Positions 51,728 through 59,868 of a DNA stretch of 64,000 nt are shown in pieces. Source of the stretch: Comamonas testosteroni (GTDB taxonomy: Bacteria > Pseudomonadota > Gammaproteobacteria > Burkholderiales > Burkholderiaceae_C). A program made the position numbers and the translations under genes. The stretch spans positions 1 to 64,000 of the forward strand of contig NZ_KZ984447.1 of assembly GCF_003569915.1 (NCBI RefSeq). The letters are read 5' to 3'. The first letter of the stretch is position 1. Each line of letters opens with the position of its first letter. The notes beneath the pieces are model-generated. The model was not told where the DNA came from. It was given only the letters and a program-made list of their open reading frames with translations, and did not search any database.

Positions 51728-52468
51728 ATGAATGCAGTCTCATCGCCGTCATCCGCGCTGCCATTTCCGGGGCATGCGCTGTTTGCCACGCGCATCGGTG
51801 TCTGTGGTCTGGCCTGGAATGCACAGGCCGTTGTCGCCGTGCAATTGCCTGAAGCGAGCTGGGCCGAGACGCGCGAGCGCATGTTGCTGGGCCTGCACAA
51901 GCGGCATGCGCTGATGGCGCGCGGGCCGGTGAGCTATGAGGCCGTAAGCAGCCGAGCAGACCTGCCGCAGCAGGCGCTGCAGGCCATGGCCGGTGTGCAG
52001 TGCCTGCTGGCGGGCTTGAATGCCGAGCGCAACCAGGGCTGGACCAAGCTGTCTGCCGAGGCGCTTGCCGCCGGGGTCTTGGGCGATTTGCGCGAGGCCT
52101 ACGACTCGAATACTCCTGATTTGATAGCGTGCAAGGTATTACCTTTGCTGACGGAGATCGCTTTAGACGAGTTTTGTGTGCCGCCGTTTCACACCCGTGT
52201 CTATGCGCTGGCGCGGGAGATCAGGCCGGGGCAGACCATGACTTATGGCGAGGTGGCCGCCGCGCTGGGTGAGCCGGGCGCAGCGCGTGCCGTAGGGCAG
52301 GCGCTGGGGGCCAACCCTTTTGCGCCCATCGTTCCCTGCCACCGCGTGCTGGCGGCAGGGCGGCAGCCCGGTGGTTTTTCAGGCGGGCAGGGCGCAGTGA
52401 CCAAGCTGCAGATGCTGGAGATCGAGGGGGCGGCCTGGGGCGGGACGCAGTCCTTGTTTGCTGATTAA
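51728..52468 (+). CDS. ogt: Methylated-DNA-protein-cysteine methyltransferase (Ogt), with a central insertion
   Basis: The 246-residue protein repairs O6-methylguanine by suicidal transfer to the active Cys in VPCHRVLAAG. The helix-turn-helix region GQTMTYGEVAAALGEPGAARAVGQALG precedes it. It is longer than the usual 160-180 residues. The extra part includes an N-terminal ribonuclease-like domain and a stretch (SNTPDLIACKVLPLL, about residues 128-142) whose DNA begins TTTGATAGC like the dispersed repeats of this genome. The catalytic half is intact. No adaptive-response genes (ada, alkB) are adjacent. Confidence 0.9.
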   Translation: MNAVSSPSSALPFPGHALFATRIGVCGLAWNAQAVVAVQLPEASWAETRERMLLGLHKRHALMARGPVSYEAVSSRADLPQQALQAMAGVQCLLAGLNAERNQGWTKLSAEALAAGVLGDLREAYDSNTPDLIACKVLPLLTEIALDEFCVPPFHTRVYALAREIRPGQTMTYGEVAAALGEPGAARAVGQALGANPFAPIVPCHRVLAAGRQPGGFSGGQGAVTKLQMLEIEGAAWGGTQSLFAD

Positions 52469-52624
52469 GGAGCAGTCTTTGCTGCGCTGCAACCTGAGTG
52501 ACAGGCCCGACACGCAGGTGACAAGTCGCTGCTTTGTGCCACCGCACAATCAGCAAAGCAACCCATTAGCCGGGAACTGGGGCCTTGGCCTCGATGTTTG
52601 TGTTTGGATAACAAAGCAGGAGAC

Positions 52625-53422
52625 ATGCCAATGACACGTACAGTGCAGCAACTTTTTGACCTTTCGGGCAAGACAGCCCTGGTGACCGGCGGCTCGCGCG
52701 GTCTGGGCCTGCAGATGGCGCACGCTTTGGGCGAGGCCGGTGCCCGCGTGCTGCTGACATCGCGCAAGGCCAAGGACCTGGAGGAGGCCGCCGCGGAGCT
52801 GAAAGCCGCGGGTATCGATGCTGACTGGATTGCCGCCGACTGCGCGGACGAAGCCGATATCGAGCGTCTGGCCAAGGACGCCGTGCAGCGCCTGGGTCAT
52901 GTGGACATTCTGGTCAACAACGCCGGGGCGAGTTGGGGATCGCCTGCCGAAGACCACCCGACCTCGGCCTGGGACAAGGTGATGAATCTGAACGTGCGCG
53001 GCTACTTTTTGCTGAGCCAGCAGATTGCGCGCCTGTCGATGCTGGAGCGCAAGAGCGGCCGCATCATCAATCTGGCATCGATTGCCGGTCTGGGCGGCAA
53101 CCCCTCGGGCATGAAAACCATTGCCTACAACACCTCCAAGGGCGCGGTGATCAACTTCACCCGCGCGCTGGCTGGTGAGTGGGGCGAGTACGGCATCACC
53201 GTCAACGCGATTTGCCCCGGCTTTTTCAAGACCAAGATGGCGGCCGTGCTGATCGAGACGCTGGGCGAGGACGAGATGAGGTCCCACGCGCCGCTGCGTC
53301 GTCTGGGCGACGACGAAGACCTCAAGGGCCTGACCTTGCTGTACGCCAGTGACGCGGGCAAGCACATCACCGGCCAGTGGATGGCGGTGGACGGCGGCGT
53401 GAGCGCGCTGGTCGGGGGCTGA
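52625..53422 (+). CDS. Short-chain dehydrogenase/reductase
   Basis: The 265-residue SDR has TGGSRGLGLQ for NAD(P), NNAGAS, catalytic Ser in INLASIAG and the YNTSK pair. It belongs to the gluconate-5-dehydrogenase/3-oxoacyl-reductase-like group; the substrate is unknown. The start is chosen because AGGAGAC lies directly before ATG CCA ATG, the same start arrangement as the acyl-CoA ligase at 9349. It opens a run of four genes on the same strand (SDR, thioesterase, reductase, SDR) that may serve one acyl-CoA or ketone pathway. Confidence 0.88.
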   Translation: MPMTRTVQQLFDLSGKTALVTGGSRGLGLQMAHALGEAGARVLLTSRKAKDLEEAAAELKAAGIDADWIAADCADEADIERLAKDAVQRLGHVDILVNNAGASWGSPAEDHPTSAWDKVMNLNVRGYFLLSQQIARLSMLERKSGRIINLASIAGLGGNPSGMKTIAYNTSKGAVINFTRALAGEWGEYGITVNAICPGFFKTKMAAVLIETLGEDEMRSHAPLRRLGDDEDLKGLTLLYASDAGKHITGQWMAVDGGVSALVGG

Positions 53423-53537
53423 TAGCAGGGGCTGTGGCCCTGCCAGAGGGCTGCGAAACCTCCTATATTCAGCGGGTCTGGGTAGCCAGGGCTGAGGTCA
53501 GGCTGCCCCTCCCATCTCTTACAGAAAGGCTTTAGCG

Positions 53538-53948
53538 GTGTTGTCCTTCGGTCCTGAAATTCCCTTTGTGCATGAACTGGGCTTTGTCCTCATCAAGGCG
53601 GAGGACGGCAAGTCCGAGTTGCACTACACCGCGCGGCCCGAGCACCTGAACTCCTTTGGCGTCACGCATGGCGGGGCTTCGATGACGCTGATGGATGTGA
53701 CCATGGCGGTCGCCGCGCGCAGCGTGGAGTGGGAATCGGGCGTGGTCACCATCGAGATGAAGACCAGCTTCATGCAGGCGGCCAAGGGGCCGCTGGTGGG
53801 TAAGGGCGAGCTGCTGCATCGCACCGGCACCATGGCGTTCACCGAAGGCCGCATCTATGACGCCCAAGGCCGCTTGTGCGTGCAGGCGACCGGCACCTTC
53901 AAATACATGCAGCGCAAGCCCGGCAGTGCAGGGCCTGCGACGGATTGA
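53538..53948 (+). CDS. PaaI-family hotdog thioesterase
   Basis: The 136-residue protein is a single hotdog domain. NSFGVTHGGASMTLMDVTMA contains the conserved His-Gly-Gly and Asp of the active site, and the strands VVTIEMKTSFMQAAKG and GTMAFTEGRIYD follow. It hydrolyses acyl- or aryl-CoA thioesters in the cytoplasm. The start codon is GTG at 53538 after AAAGG. It lies 115 bp after an SDR and before an NADP-dependent reductase. Confidence 0.85.
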   Translation: MLSFGPEIPFVHELGFVLIKAEDGKSELHYTARPEHLNSFGVTHGGASMTLMDVTMAVAARSVEWESGVVTIEMKTSFMQAAKGPLVGKGELLHRTGTMAFTEGRIYDAQGRLCVQATGTFKYMQRKPGSAGPATD

Positions 53949-53956
53949 TGCTGCTA

Positions 53957-54022
53957 TTTTTTGTATAGCTGCTTGCGATTGATATACCAGGACTACAGGC
54001 TGATTTGATTCAAAAAATCAGC
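53957..54022 (+). repeat. Dispersed GATAGCTG-type repeat, copy h, with an added hairpin
   Basis: TTTTTTGTATAGCTGCTTGC is followed by a GATTGATATACCAGGACTAC-like core. GCTGATT (53999-54005) and AATCAGC (54016-54022) add a perfect hairpin at the right end. It lies in the gap before the NADP-dependent reductase gene. Confidence 0.5.
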
Positions 54023-54053
54023 TGCTTAGAAAACAAACATCAGGAGACAGAAC

Positions 54054-55073
54054 ATGAGCGTGAACCAACAGATTCTTCTCGATAACCGCCCCACGGGCGA
54101 AGCCGTGGAGAGCAACTTCAAGCTGGTGCAGTCCGAAGTGCCTGCGCTGCAGGACGGGCAGGTGCTGGTGCGCAACCACTACCTGAGCCTGGATCCTTAT
54201 ATGCGTGGTCGCATGAACGAGTCCAAGAGCTATGCCCAGCCCCAGCCGCTGGGTGAGGTCATGCAGGGCGGCACGGTGGGCGAGGTGGTGGAAAGCCGCC
54301 ACCCCAAGTACCAGGTCGGCGACAAGGTTGTGGGCATGGGCGGCTGGCAGGAATATTCGGTCGTCAACCCCAGCGTGCCCGGCGCGCTGCGCAAGGTGGA
54401 TACGACGTACGTGCCGCTGTCCTATTACCTGGGCGCGGTCGGCATGCCCGGCGTGACCGCATGGTATGGGCTGGTGAAGATCATCAACCCCAAGGCCGGT
54501 GAAACTCTGGTCATCAGCGCCGCAACGGGTGCGGTGGGCAGCGCGTTTGTGGCGCTGGCCAAGGCACGCGGCTGCCGCGTGGTGGGTATTGCGGGCGGGG
54601 CGGAGAAATGTGCCTATGCCGTCAATGAGCTGGGCTTTGACGTCTGCATCGACTACCGCGAGCATGCCGACGTCAAGACCATGAGCAAGGCTTTGAAGGA
54701 CGCCTGCCCCAACGGTATCGACGGCTACTTTGAAAACGTGGGCGGCTACATCCTCGACGCCGTGCTGCTGCGCACCAATGCTTTTGCACGTATTGCTCTG
54801 TGCGGAATGATTGCAGGCTATGACGGCCAGCCGCTGCCGCTCACCAACCCGGCGCTGCTGCTGGTCAACCGCATCAAGCTCGAAGGCTTTATCGTCAGCG
54901 AGCACATGGAAGTCTGGGGCGAGGCACTGACCGAGCTGGGCGGCCTGGTCGCCGCCGGCAAGCTCAAGCCGCGCGAGTCGGTGTCGCAAGGTCTGGCTTC
55001 GGCACCGGGGGCGTTTTTGGGCTTGCTCAAAGGGAAAAATTTTGGAAAGCAACTGGTGAAACTCACCCCCTGA
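54054..55073 (+). CDS. NADP-dependent oxidoreductase, medium-chain (prostaglandin reductase/CurA-like)
   Basis: The 339-residue zinc-independent MDR protein begins with DNRPTGEAVESNFKLV and YLSLDPYMRGRMN, typical of CurA/leukotriene B4 dehydrogenase-like enzymes. It has the cofactor loop ISAATGAVGSAFVALAK. It reduces the carbon-carbon double bond of enones with NADPH. The last codons (KLTP-stop) lie inside a REP-like element whose first bases supply the stop. It is followed 135 bp later by an SDR. Confidence 0.9.
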   Translation: MSVNQQILLDNRPTGEAVESNFKLVQSEVPALQDGQVLVRNHYLSLDPYMRGRMNESKSYAQPQPLGEVMQGGTVGEVVESRHPKYQVGDKVVGMGGWQEYSVVNPSVPGALRKVDTTYVPLSYYLGAVGMPGVTAWYGLVKIINPKAGETLVISAATGAVGSAFVALAKARGCRVVGIAGGAEKCAYAVNELGFDVCIDYREHADVKTMSKALKDACPNGIDGYFENVGGYILDAVLLRTNAFARIALCGMIAGYDGQPLPLTNPALLLVNRIKLEGFIVSEHMEVWGEALTELGGLVAAGKLKPRESVSQGLASAPGAFLGLLKGKNFGKQLVKLTP

Positions 55074-55168
55074 GCGGCTGCGCCGCTTCCCCCTCTCTGC
55101 TTCGCGGAGGGGGACGACAGCTTCGCTGCGCGGCGGCGCTTGCTTGCTGTCCCTTTGTTGGAGTGCGC
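55065..55168 (+). repeat. REP-like element overlapping the reductase stop codon
   Basis: CACCCCCTGAGCGGCTGCGC starts the element. It contains a GCGGC-TGC-GCCGC hairpin, a CCCCCTCTCTGCTTCGCGGAGGGGG-like stem (in pieces CCCCCTC and GAGGGGG) and ends near TTGGAGTGC. The framing blocks match the element at 20702-20760. The TGA at 55071-55073 is part of it. Confidence 0.6.
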
Positions 55169-55208
55169 CGGTTTTGAGTGCCGCGCTCAGAAGAATTAGG
55201 AGACAAGA

Positions 55209-56114
55209 ATGATCACGAATTTTGCGGGCAAGACCGCTGTGTTGACGGGTGCGGGTTCGGGCTTTGGCCTGGAGTGCGCACGCATTGGTGCTCGCAAGGG
55301 CATGAATTTGGTGCTGGTCGATGTGCAGCAGGAAGCGCTGGACCAGGCCGAGGCCGAGATGAAGGCCGCTGGCGTCAAGGTGCTGGCGCGCAAGGTGGAT
55401 GTGTCGGATGCGGCGCAGATGGAGGCGCTGGCCGCCGAGGTCAAGGCCACGTTTGGCGCGCCGCATTTTGTGTTCAATAACGCGGGCGTGGGCTCGGGCG
55501 GTCTGGTGTGGGAAAACACCGTGGCCGACTGGCAATGGGTGCTGGGCGTCAACGTCTGGGGCGTGATTCATGGCGTGCGTCTGTTCACACCCATGATGCT
55601 GGAAGCGGCCAAGGCCGACCCCGGCTTCGAGGGCCATATCGTCAACACGGCCAGCATGGCCGGGCTGCTGGCGCCCCCGAATATGGGCATCTACAACGTC
55701 AGCAAGCATGCGGTGGTGAGCCTGAGCGAGACGCTGTACCAAGATTTAAAGCTGGTCTCCGACCAGGTCAGTGCCAGCTTGCTGTGCCCCTTTTTTGTGC
55801 CCACGGGCATCAGCCACAGTGAGCGCAACCGCCCCGCAGCCATGGCCGACCAGCCGCTGACCGCCAGCCAGAAAATCGGTCAAGCGATGACCGACAAGGC
55901 GGTGAGCTCGGGCAAGGTGACGGCGGTGGATGTGGCGCAGAAGGTGTTCGACGCCATTGCCGCTGACCAGTTCTACATCTTCAGCCACCCGCAGGCCCTG
56001 GGCTCGGTGCAGGTGCGCATGGAGGATGTGATGCAGGCGCGCAACCCCACCGATCCTTTTGCCCACAAGCCCGAGCTGGGTGTCAGCCTGAAGGCCGCGC
56101 TGCGTGCAGGCTGA
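55209..56114 (+). CDS. Short-chain dehydrogenase/reductase with a long C-terminus
   Basis: The 301-residue SDR has TGAGSGFGLECARIG for cofactor binding, NNAGVGSGG, catalytic Ser in VNTASMAG and the YNVSK pair (GIYNVSKHAVVS). The C-terminus is about 40 residues longer than a basic SDR and contains Pro/His-rich segments (FSHPQALGS, FAHKPELGVS). The substrate is unknown. It starts after AGGAGACAAG and ends before a strong terminator. A separate promoter is possible because the REP-like element and 135 bp precede it. Confidence 0.88.
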   Translation: MITNFAGKTAVLTGAGSGFGLECARIGARKGMNLVLVDVQQEALDQAEAEMKAAGVKVLARKVDVSDAAQMEALAAEVKATFGAPHFVFNNAGVGSGGLVWENTVADWQWVLGVNVWGVIHGVRLFTPMMLEAAKADPGFEGHIVNTASMAGLLAPPNMGIYNVSKHAVVSLSETLYQDLKLVSDQVSASLLCPFFVPTGISHSERNRPAAMADQPLTASQKIGQAMTDKAVSSGKVTAVDVAQKVFDAIAADQFYIFSHPQALGSVQVRMEDVMQARNPTDPFAHKPELGVSLKAALRAG

Positions 56115-56140
56115 TCCGGATTTCTGACCCGCTTGTCTCT

Positions 56141-56169
56141 GGCCCTGCTTTTCGGCAGGGCCTTTTTTT
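56141..56169 (+). terminator. Intrinsic terminator after the SDR
   Basis: GGCCCTGC (56141-56148) and GCAGGGCC (56155-56162) pair around a 6-nt loop and are followed by seven T. The T run touches the stop of the convergent DUF1566-type gene. Confidence 0.9.
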
Positions 56170-56788
56170 ATGGGTGGCTGCCGGCCAGCTCGGCCTCGCT
56201 GGCCGGGCGCACCAGGCGCAGCAGCAGCGCATTGCCCTTGCCCATATCGGGCGTGGCCTCCAGCGTTTCCGTATTCACGGCCCAGCCTTGCTGGGCTGAC
56301 AGGCTCGACAGGCCGCCCGTTTTGTCCACCTGGCTGTAGTTGTAGCTGTTGAGGCGCTGGGTGTTGACGGCGGCAGTGGCCGTCCAGTGCCAGTCGCGCG
56401 GGGCGTTGGGGAAGAGGGCGGGGTTCAGGCCCTGGGGCTTGGTGTTGCGCTCCAGCAGGCGCTTGAACTCATTGACGCGCGGCAGCCGCCAGCGCTGACC
56501 ATCGGCTTTGCTGCGCTCGGCTGCATAGGCGGTGGCCTGTTTGTAGTTGAAGACTTCCGCCGTGCCGCTGCAGGCCTTGCCGGTCCATTCCATGCCCTCG
56601 GCGCAGCGCGGCCAGGCCAGCTTGGCGCGCATGTCTAGGACGAGTTGCCCGTCAGCCGATCGCTGCAGCGGTGCGGCGCTGGCTGCAGGCGTCTGCGCTA
56701 CTGCAGCAGCGACAGGCAGGCTTGAAGCTATCAAAAAGCATAGCGGAAAGCGCAATATCTGTGCAGACTTAAAAGCAAAATGATTCAT
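56168..56788 (-). CDS. Exported DUF1566-type protein
   Basis: The 206-residue protein has a Sec signal peptide (CFLIASSLPVAAAVAQ). Its mature domain has LVLDMRAKLAWPRCAEGM, WTGKAC, WRLPRVNEFKRLLE and WHWTATAA. The order aromatic-Cys...WRLP..NE...L is the DUF1566 (Lcl-type C-terminal) pattern. Two Cys probably form a disulfide in the periplasm. Function is unknown; such domains occur in surface or adhesin-like proteins. The DNA of the signal peptide contains TTTTTGATAGCTTCAAGC, similar to the dispersed repeat. Confidence 0.75.
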   Translation of the reverse strand: MNHFAFKSAQILRFPLCFLIASSLPVAAAVAQTPAASAAPLQRSADGQLVLDMRAKLAWPRCAEGMEWTGKACSGTAEVFNYKQATAYAAERSKADGQRWRLPRVNEFKRLLERNTKPQGLNPALFPNAPRDWHWTATAAVNTQRLNSYNYSQVDKTGGLSSLSAQQGWAVNTETLEATPDMGKGNALLLRLVRPASEAELAGSHP

Positions 56789-56944
56789 TTTTTATGCAAG
56801 GCAGAGTCGGCATTGCCTGCATTGTGCGTATTTGCCGCCGGCACGCTACGCCAATGAAGAGGGCAAAGCCGCCGCAGTTGCGCAGACCTGATCTGCGACA
56901 GGCGGCAAGCAGATAAATTCAGTTACCACGACAATTGGGTGCTT

Positions 56945-58144
56945 ATGCAAGCTTCTGTTTCCCTGCGTCTGGTTCTGATCCTGGGCCTGTTATCGGCCAT
57001 CGGCCCTTTTGCTATTGATATGTATTTGCCCGCGCTGCCCCAGATTGGCAGCAGTCTGGGCGCTCAGGTGGGGGCCGTGCAGGCCAGCCTCACTGCTTTC
57101 TTTCTGTCCATCGGTGTGGGCCAGTTGTTGTACGGCCCGGTGTCGGACATGCTGGGCCGCAAGCCCCCGCTGTACTTTGGCCTGATCGTCTTTGCCGCCG
57201 CCAGCGTGGGCTGTGCGCTGGCTCCGAATATCGAGACGCTGGTGGCGTTTCGCTTTGTGCAAGGCCTGGGCGCGGCGGCGGGCATGGCCATACCGCGCGC
57301 CGTGGTGCGTGATCTGCATACCGGCCACGCGGCGGCGCGCATGATGTCGCTGCTGATGCTGGTCTTCAGTGTCTCGCCCATTCTGGCACCGCTGGCGGGC
57401 AGCGGCGTGATTGCGCTGGCGGGCTGGCGCGCCGTGTTCTGGGTGGTGGCCGTGGCCGCCGTGATTGGCCTGATCGCCACCTGGCGCGGCGTGGAGGAGA
57501 CCCGCACGCCCGAGCAGCGCCTCGACAGCAGCCTGGGCGGCGCGCTCAAGGCCTATGCCACGCTACTGCGCGACTGGCATTACCTGGGTCTGGTCTTTAT
57601 CGGTGGCTGCGCCATGGCGGGCTTTTTCGTCTATCTGGCGGGCTCGCCTTTTGTGCTTATCAATTACTACGGCCTTTCGTCCACGCAGTACAGCATGGCG
57701 TTTGCGCTGAACTCCATCGCCTTCATCGGCGCGGCGCAGTTCACGGGCAAGCTGGGCCAGCGCTACGGGCTGGTGAAGGTGGTCAAGGTGGCGGCCACCG
57801 CATCGGGCGTGGTCATGGCCTCGCTCATGGCGTACTACCTGCTCGGCGGTGAAAAACTGGCCGTGCTGATTGCGCTGTACTTTGTGGCCAGTGCGCTGAT
57901 GGGGCTAGTGATTCCTACCACCTCGGTGCTGGCGCTGGAAGAGCATGGCGAGATTGCCGGCACGGCTTCGGCCCTGCTGGGTACGCTGCAAATGCTCAGC
58001 GGCGCGGCAGCGATGCAGATCGTGGGCCATTTCTCCAACGGCAAGCCCCTGCCCATGGTGGTGGGCATGGCGCTGGGCGCACTGGTGGGCGTGGCACTGG
58101 CCTGGATCACGCTGGGCGGCGCACGAGGAGCCCGCCATGGCTGA
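56945..58144 (+). CDS. MFS drug exporter, Bcr/CflA family
   Basis: The 399-residue membrane protein has twelve transmembrane segments and the Bcr/CflA signature GPFAIDMYLPALPQIGSSL in helix 1, then GQLLYGPVSDMLGRKPPLYFG. RFVQGLGAAAGMAIPRAVVRD is typical of helix 4. It exports drugs such as bicyclomycin-like or phenicol compounds by proton antiport. The ATG at 56945 follows an in-frame GTG at 56939; no strong ribosome site distinguishes them. Its last codons overlap the next MFS gene by 8 bp. Confidence 0.9.
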   Translation: MQASVSLRLVLILGLLSAIGPFAIDMYLPALPQIGSSLGAQVGAVQASLTAFFLSIGVGQLLYGPVSDMLGRKPPLYFGLIVFAAASVGCALAPNIETLVAFRFVQGLGAAAGMAIPRAVVRDLHTGHAAARMMSLLMLVFSVSPILAPLAGSGVIALAGWRAVFWVVAVAAVIGLIATWRGVEETRTPEQRLDSSLGGALKAYATLLRDWHYLGLVFIGGCAMAGFFVYLAGSPFVLINYYGLSSTQYSMAFALNSIAFIGAAQFTGKLGQRYGLVKVVKVAATASGVVMASLMAYYLLGGEKLAVLIALYFVASALMGLVIPTTSVLALEEHGEIAGTASALLGTLQMLSGAAAMQIVGHFSNGKPLPMVVGMALGALVGVALAWITLGGARGARHG

Positions 58145-59579
58145 AACCACCCAAGCTCTGCGCCCCGTGGATGGTCTGCCCGAAGGCGCGCGTGGTCGCG
58201 CCATGCTGGTCATCATTCTGGGGCTGACGCTGTCCGTGCTGGACAGCAGCATCGTCAACCTCGCCCTGCCTGCGATTGCGCGGGAGCTGCAGGCCGGATC
58301 GGCCCAGACGCTGTGGGTGGTCAACGCCTACCAACTGGCCGGACTGGTGCTGCTGCTGCCGCTGGCCGCGTTGGGCGAGCGGCTGGGCTACCGCCGCATC
58401 TATCTGGTGGGCATGGTGGTGTTTGTGATCGCTTCGGTCGGCGCGCTGCTGGCCAATTCGCTGGGCACGCTGATTGCCGCGCGGGTGTTTCAGGGCATTG
58501 GCGCATCGGGCGTGATGAGCGTGAATGCGGCCCTGGTGCGGCTGACCTATCCGCGCTCCATGCTGGGGCGGGGCATGGCCATCAACTCGCTGGTGGTGGC
58601 CACGGCCGCCATGGCCGGGCCATCGGTGGCGGCGGCTATTTTGTCCGTGGGCAGCTGGCCTTGGCTATTTGCCATCAATGTGCCACTGGGCCTGTTCACG
58701 CTGTGGCTGGGCCGTCGAAGCTTGCCTCTCAACCCCGTGGCCAGTGGCGGGCGTGAGCGTGAACGCATTGCCCCGCTCGATGTGCTGCTCAATATTCTGA
58801 TGTTCACGCTGATCTTTCTGGGGGGCGAGCAACTGGGCATGCACCTGGGCCGCGATGCGGCGGGAACGCCTGCATGGATGCCCTCGGGCTGGTGGCTGCT
58901 GGGCGCGGGCGTGCTGGTGGGTTTTGTCTATCTGCACCGCCAGTGGCATTTGCAGACGCCGCTGTTCCCGGTGGATTTGCTGCGCATTCCCGTGTTTGCG
59001 CTGTCCATGTGCGGCTCGGTCTCGGCGTTTTGCGCGCAGATGATGTCGTATCTGGCGTTGCCGTTTCTGCTGCTGGATGGGCGCGGCCTCTCGCCGATGG
59101 AAGCGGGCATGCTGATCACCAGCTGGCCCGTGGCCACCATGCTCACGGCGCCGATTGCAGGGCGGCTGATTGGTAAGTATCCCGATGGCCTGCTGGGCGG
59201 CATTGGCATGGCCATGTTTGCCAGCGGTCTGTGGTTGCTGGCCGCCATGCCTGCGGATATCGCCAACTGGGACATGGTCTGGCGCATGCTGCTGGCGGGC
59301 AGCGGCTTTGCGCTGTACCAGTCACCCAATAATCACACCATCGTCACCTCGGCCCCCATGGCGCGCAGCGGCGCGGCGGGCGGCATGCTCAGCTCGGCCC
59401 GCATGACGGGGCAGACGCTGGGCGCCGTGGTGCTGGGCACGATTTTCGCCATCTCTGGCGGGCATGGAGGCCATGCTGAAGCGCTGGCGCTGTGGATTGC
59501 AGGCGGTTTTGCCGCGCTGGCCGGGGTCTTCAGCATGCTGCGCGTCACGCAGGTTTCAGCAGCCCATGTGCATAAATAG
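58137..59579 (+). CDS. MFS drug exporter, EmrB/QacA (DHA2) family
   Basis: The 480-residue protein has fourteen predicted transmembrane segments. The DHA2 features are LGLTLSVLDSSIVNLALPAI in helix 1, WVVNAYQLAGLVLLLPLAAL and GERLGYRRIYLVG. It should expel hydrophobic toxic compounds. It starts at an ATG after GAGGAGCCCGCC inside the end of the Bcr/CflA-type gene, so the two exporters are translationally coupled; such pairing of DHA1 and DHA2 pumps in one transcript is uncommon. It has no EmrA-like adaptor gene beside it. Confidence 0.9.
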   Translation: MAETTQALRPVDGLPEGARGRAMLVIILGLTLSVLDSSIVNLALPAIARELQAGSAQTLWVVNAYQLAGLVLLLPLAALGERLGYRRIYLVGMVVFVIASVGALLANSLGTLIAARVFQGIGASGVMSVNAALVRLTYPRSMLGRGMAINSLVVATAAMAGPSVAAAILSVGSWPWLFAINVPLGLFTLWLGRRSLPLNPVASGGRERERIAPLDVLLNILMFTLIFLGGEQLGMHLGRDAAGTPAWMPSGWWLLGAGVLVGFVYLHRQWHLQTPLFPVDLLRIPVFALSMCGSVSAFCAQMMSYLALPFLLLDGRGLSPMEAGMLITSWPVATMLTAPIAGRLIGKYPDGLLGGIGMAMFASGLWLLAAMPADIANWDMVWRMLLAGSGFALYQSPNNHTIVTSAPMARSGAAGGMLSSARMTGQTLGAVVLGTIFAISGGHGGHAEALALWIAGGFAALAGVFSMLRVTQVSAAHVHK

Positions 59580-59814
59580 GCACAGGAAAGGCCTGTAGTT
59601 CTTATATTTAATGCATTGGATGCTATAAAAGTAATAGTTTCTGTGCTGCAGGGTCTAGTCCGTTGCGACGAAGAAACGGGCGCTGCGCCGTGGCACAAGT
59701 GACGGTGCCACGGCGCGGCCCGGATGCGGACTGCGCATGGCTTGCCTGTACAGCTGCCAAATTTGTATCAGCTCGTACAGCCGGTGGTGCGCATTACTGC
59801 TTTACATTTAAGAA

Positions 59815-59846
59815 ATATTGACACCTCACAATATCAATAACTTATC
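59815..59846 (+). promoter_or_regulatory. Candidate promoter and operator of the RND efflux genes
   Basis: TTGACA (59818-59823) and CTTATC (59841-59846) are separated by 17 bp. ATATTG (59815-59820) and CAATAT (59829-59834) form an inverted repeat with an 8-nt spacer that covers the -35 region. A TetR-like repressor site is plausible, but no regulator gene is adjacent in the window. The rest of the 289-bp gap shows no gene. Confidence 0.45.
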
Positions 59847-59868
59847 TCGTTTCTGATCGCCCCCACGT

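Noticed and set aside
59580..59660. Further copy of the dispersed GATAGCTG repeat (GCTATAAAAGTAATAG)
   Set aside because: Only a few bases match and there are no complementary ends.
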